This document shows positions 60,863 through 64,000 of a stretch of DNA of 64,000 bases, piece by piece. The notes beneath the pieces were generated by a model. That model searched no databases. It saw only the letters and a list, made by a program, of their open reading frames with translations, and was not told the DNA's origin. Position numbers and translations under genes: made by a program. This stretch comes from Silene conica (taxonomy: Eukaryota > Streptophyta > Magnoliopsida > Caryophyllales > Caryophyllaceae). The DNA lies in contig CM055320.2 in assembly GCA_029255685.2 (NCBI GenBank), positions 48,238,910 to 48,302,909 of the forward strand. The letters run 5' to 3'. Within the stretch, counting starts at the first letter, position 1, and each line of letters starts with the position of its first letter.

Positions 60863-61683
60863 TGTGACACCCCGCGATATAGCATAAAAATAAACAAGTA
60901 AATTGCAGCGGAAATACGATACTTTTAAAAACTTTTTCGACATATTTATTAAAACTTTTCGCGGAATATCAAAACAACAAACGGAAGACTAAAACTAATA
61001 CAAAGTATAAATTATAAACGAATACTTAAATAAATGAGGGATAAGGTATCCCATGGTAACAACATGAAATAAATCTAAACTAAGCGTAAGGGTAATTGTC
61101 GAATGATCAACAATGCTCGCTAGCCACACGTCTTCCCCAAACAGCACCAACCTACATTCATGAAACATGAACGCCACAGTCAGTGGGGAGTAACTCAGGG
61201 TTCTCCCAGCCACTTTACGTCAGAATAGAAATAGATAACAATAAGAACATATTGTATATGGAGTAGTACATGTGAATAAGAGAAATGTCAAAGCATGATA
61301 GTCAAAATCAGGTAAACAACCAGGTGATCGACTCAGAGAGCAACACTTGATGGCATGTCCAATCACACAAAAAACAACAACCAAGAATAGAATGAACGCC
61401 GTCAGGTAGCATAACCGCTACAATTGACAGTCAGGGAGTATAACCGCTCCACTAACAGGCTAGGGCGTATAACCGCGCCCTAGCTACCGGAGCGCATAAC
61501 CACATCATCCGTATACTATTTATAGCGCATAACCGACAACTATATGCTTAAGACCTGGCCAGACCTCTCGATGTAATAACTTACACCGAATGACACACGG
61601 GGACCGGGCCGCATAATCACGGACACCGACCAATCCCGAACATAGTAAGATAAAATCCCTTAACAGGAGTGGCGTTTGTTCAT
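60863..61683 (-). mobile_element. LTR 5 of tandem retroelement, interrupted
   Basis: The first 821 bp (plus-strand order) match LTRs 1-4. The match stops at GTTCATT, exactly where a new LTR begins at 61684. The remaining ~1.9 kb probably lies beyond the inserted element, outside the window. Confidence 0.92.
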
Positions 61684-62070
61684 TTGTAACACCCTCATTT
61701 ATTTAAGGGCCTGTACTAGGACTCCTCAGATAAATAAAGGTGTTACCATCTCGGTTTCCCGAGGCAGTAGATACAAAGGAAAGATAAACAGTACTTTAAT
61801 TAAAATTAAACTCATAACATGTTCTTACAACTGTATCCGAAAGTCTTAACAAAATAAAGAAAGTACAACTCATGCTAAACTGACTAAGGTGATCTAGACT
61901 CTAGTCTGGTCCGGATCCAAGCTCTTTCTCCCATAGCTCCCCCTTAGTCTCAGCCACCTGTCAATCTGCTCCCCAATAAATTGGTTCATCACAGGTGTCA
62001 CACGAATACACAAGGTCAACCACGAGGTTGGGTAGGGAAAAAGAAATAAATATACCAACAATATAATATA

Positions 62071-62232
62071 CTCCGCACCGATCCATCGCCAAATAAACTC
62101 CGCACCGATCCAACACCATATAAACTCCGCACCGATCCAACACCATATAAACTCCGCACCGATCCAACACCATATAAACTCCGCACCGATCCAACACCAA
62201 ATAAACTCCGCACCGATCCAACACCAAATAAA
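62071..62232 (-). repeat. 27-bp minisatellite, six units
   Basis: Six exact-length 27-bp units start at 62071, 62098, 62125, 62152, 62179 and 62206 with CTCCGCACCGATCCA, followed by a broken seventh. In LTR sense the core is GGTGCGGAG, shared with the 26-bp minisatellite of the plus-strand element, at the same place in the LTR. Confidence 0.92.
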
Positions 62233-62530
62233 CTCCACACCGTATCACAAGACCCAATATTTTCACATCATATTATATAACAGAAATATATAAGGCAATC
62301 AAACCCAATATAATACCAATCATCCAATGAGATATATAAATAATTAACATAATAATAACAGATCACTCGTCATCATGTATACAGTATTCCCCTACCTGAA
62401 TTAGCAGGAACGCAGATAAATCCGATGCTTGTTAGAAACGTTCCACGCGAAACTCGCTACCTAAACAGATATACGTAACGAATTAACAAACTTCCCGAAC
62501 CCCTTAACGAACACACTTACTATAAATAGC

Positions 62531-62572
62531 AACTTTCCATAAGTGGAAAGTTTCCATAGATAGAAACTTTCC
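62531..62572. repeat. Three-arm overlapping inverted repeats
   Basis: AACTTTCC (62531-62538), GGAAAGTTTC (62545-62554) and GAAACTTTCC (62563-62572). The middle arm can pair perfectly with either neighbour (8 or 10 bp). Confidence 0.8.
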
Positions 62573-62711
62573 CAATATAGTAAATTTCCAAATATAGACG
62601 CTCCCATGACTTAAATAATTTCCCGACTCGCATCATTAATTAGCACGACCCAAAACCGTAACATATTAACAAAGTAGTAAAACAACCCTAATATCATATT
62701 ACTATTACTTA

Positions 62712-62716
<5 letters not shown>

Positions 62717-62754
<38 letters not shown>
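62717..62754. repeat. AAT microsatellite
   Basis: About twelve AAT repeats. In LTR sense this is ATT, corresponding to the TTA/ATT run in the array units. Confidence 0.9.
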
Positions 62755-64000
62755 GGATAATATTAATGAGATAAAAAAAATTGTAGCTAAACAACACTAA
62801 TTGCAAAACCATTAACACGCAAAGCACCAAAACACAATCAGCCCAATACCGTACTCAACCCTTCACGACCATCGCCTCTTGCCAGCCCTCAAGCACACCC
62901 CATCGACCACCCCACGCCACTTGGACCACCCCCAACCCACGGTGGCTGTCATTACCACACCATGGGGCATCCATTGACACCAACCACAGCCTCTAACTTG
63001 TCCCCACCGGCCCTCGACACTAGCAACAACACAGCCTGCTCACAACTAATTTACCGCAACCGACCTGCAACATCCGTTTTGCATTCCTTTCTTGCTCTAT
63101 GAATGCGAGTAACACCACCATTACTACGACCCATATCACCACTAGACCCCACTCTAGACACCTATCACTCCCCCACAACTCCCTGGTGTAAACCGCCAAG
63201 TCCCGACACTAACAAAACTTCTGAACCAGTCGCATACACACCGACACACACCCCCTCGTACACTTATGTTTCTGCACTGTCCCTGACACCTTCCCTAAAC
63301 AGACCGAAAAAGTGAGCTTTCTTACTACCTCGGACCATCCCACAACCACCAACATCAACTACACACCTCCTATTACTATTAGCCACACGCGAATAAGCAA
63401 TTAAACCCATAATCATAAATCGAATAAGCAAGCAAAACTGAACCAGAAAACGCATAACGTAGCTGTTATCGACATGACTGGTAAAAGTTGTGACGGCTAT
63501 GGTGGTCCCATGGTGTTCGAAAGACAATAAGTATGTTAAGGGTACCACATAGCTTATCCTAAGCCTGAAAACACTATGTCGATGGTTCATTAAGCGAGAT
63601 AAATAAAGCATTCTACTTACCCTGTTGTCGCGTCCAAAGGTGATGTTATGCTGCTCTGTTTCGGATCTGTTTTAGTCGTGACTGTCACCATGAATTTCCT
63701 TTGATGGTGCAAGGGCAGACGAGGTGGCAAGGAGTAGCAGTAGGGTTTAGACGAGGTGATGGAGGCTGCTCTTTTCCGTTCCTTTTTTTTTTTTTGATGG
63801 GTGATAAAGATAGGGTTTGTCGATAAGGTGTTTAGTTGTTAGGGTTTGTCAAAGGTCTAACTAGTAATCGAAATCTGATTTCATGCAGCCCAAGGTAAGG
63901 ACAGCCCAAATATGAGGGTCCATCACGCGCATTCCAATAATTATACTAACATATCCCGTTCTCGACTTAATTACTTAATAAACGAGCACATAGATTTATA

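Larger units (their letters stand above)
61684..64000 (-). mobile_element. LTR of a third retroelement, minus strand, running off the window
   Basis: Starts TGTAACACCCTCATTTATTT. On the minus strand its end matches the end of the plus-strand element's LTR: GAGTCCTAGTACAGGCCC, the CTCGGGAAACCGAGATGG block, and the TCCGGA...AGAGTCTAGATCACC block. It is a diverged subfamily of the same LTR family inserted in the opposite direction. It carries its own 27-bp minisatellite (62071-62232) and an AAT microsatellite (about 62717-62754). The far end resembles the other LTR's start region (TGCGCGTGATGG near 63930 against TGCGCGCCATAG), so the LTR start is probably just past 64000. No coding region is credible. 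Confidence 0.88.

Noticed and set aside
61894..62266. Repeat-protein-like frames with tandem IWCWIGAEF or GVGSVRSL units
   Set aside because: These are translations of the 27-bp minisatellite, whose period is a multiple of three, so all frames stay open. Not genes.
63103..63611. Small overlapping frames near the window end, as a gene
   Set aside because: The region is inside the third LTR, at the place equivalent to GC-rich non-coding LTR sequence in the related element. No motif was recognised.

Overview
This window is plant nuclear DNA, most likely from a repeat-rich eudicot. The evidence is plant-type LTR retrotransposons primed by initiator tRNA-Met, a Stowaway MITE with TA target sites, a tRNA-derived SINE, a 5S rRNA relic, and intron-containing fragments of plant-like genes. 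I see no intact protein-coding gene. Nearly everything is transposon sequence or its debris, and most small open frames are chance frames inside repeats. The species cannot be named from the sequence.

Layout: 1-840 is AT-rich with nothing recognised. 841-1506 holds a 5S rRNA-derived fragment, a SINE with its target duplication, and a CACTA-like transposon end. 2019-3889 holds pieces of three unrelated genes on the minus strand (calreticulin, poly(A)-binding protein, PLAC8/cell-number-regulator), which looks like transposon-made gene capture. 5021-5729 is a hAT-like element and 5785-6690 a ~323-bp tandem repeat. 7011-7861 is a decayed LTR containing a 216-bp solo LTR (7046-7261, target duplication GTAGG).

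From 7862 to 61683 lies a minus-strand, non-coding LTR retrotransposon in tandem: LTR (2.72 kb) - internal (3.46 kb) - LTR - internal and so on, with a ~6.18-kb period, four internal domains and five LTRs that are shared between neighbours. The last LTR is cut at 61684 by another LTR that runs off the window.

Inside the first internal domain sits a second, plus-strand, non-coding LTR element (11365-39639) with a perfect ATCAT target duplication, PBS and PPT. Its 3' LTR is 2559 bp, but its 5' LTR is 21921 bp, because a ~1.65-1.93-kb segment is repeated 12 times. Nine repeat junctions are at a 7-bp microhomology near the LTR end. The other two carry a piece of the primer-binding site. Units 2-4 and 5-7 form a duplicated 5268-bp higher-order repeat, and a Stowaway MITE marks three units. 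This looks like a satellite-type array arising inside an LTR.

Two hairpin families with changing stems and constant loops stand out: ATAACC-loop hairpins in the minus-strand LTRs, and GGGA/AGGA-loop hairpins just before the polypurine tracts of both element families. No genes cooperate here. The biology is element insertion, nesting, tandem amplification and decay.
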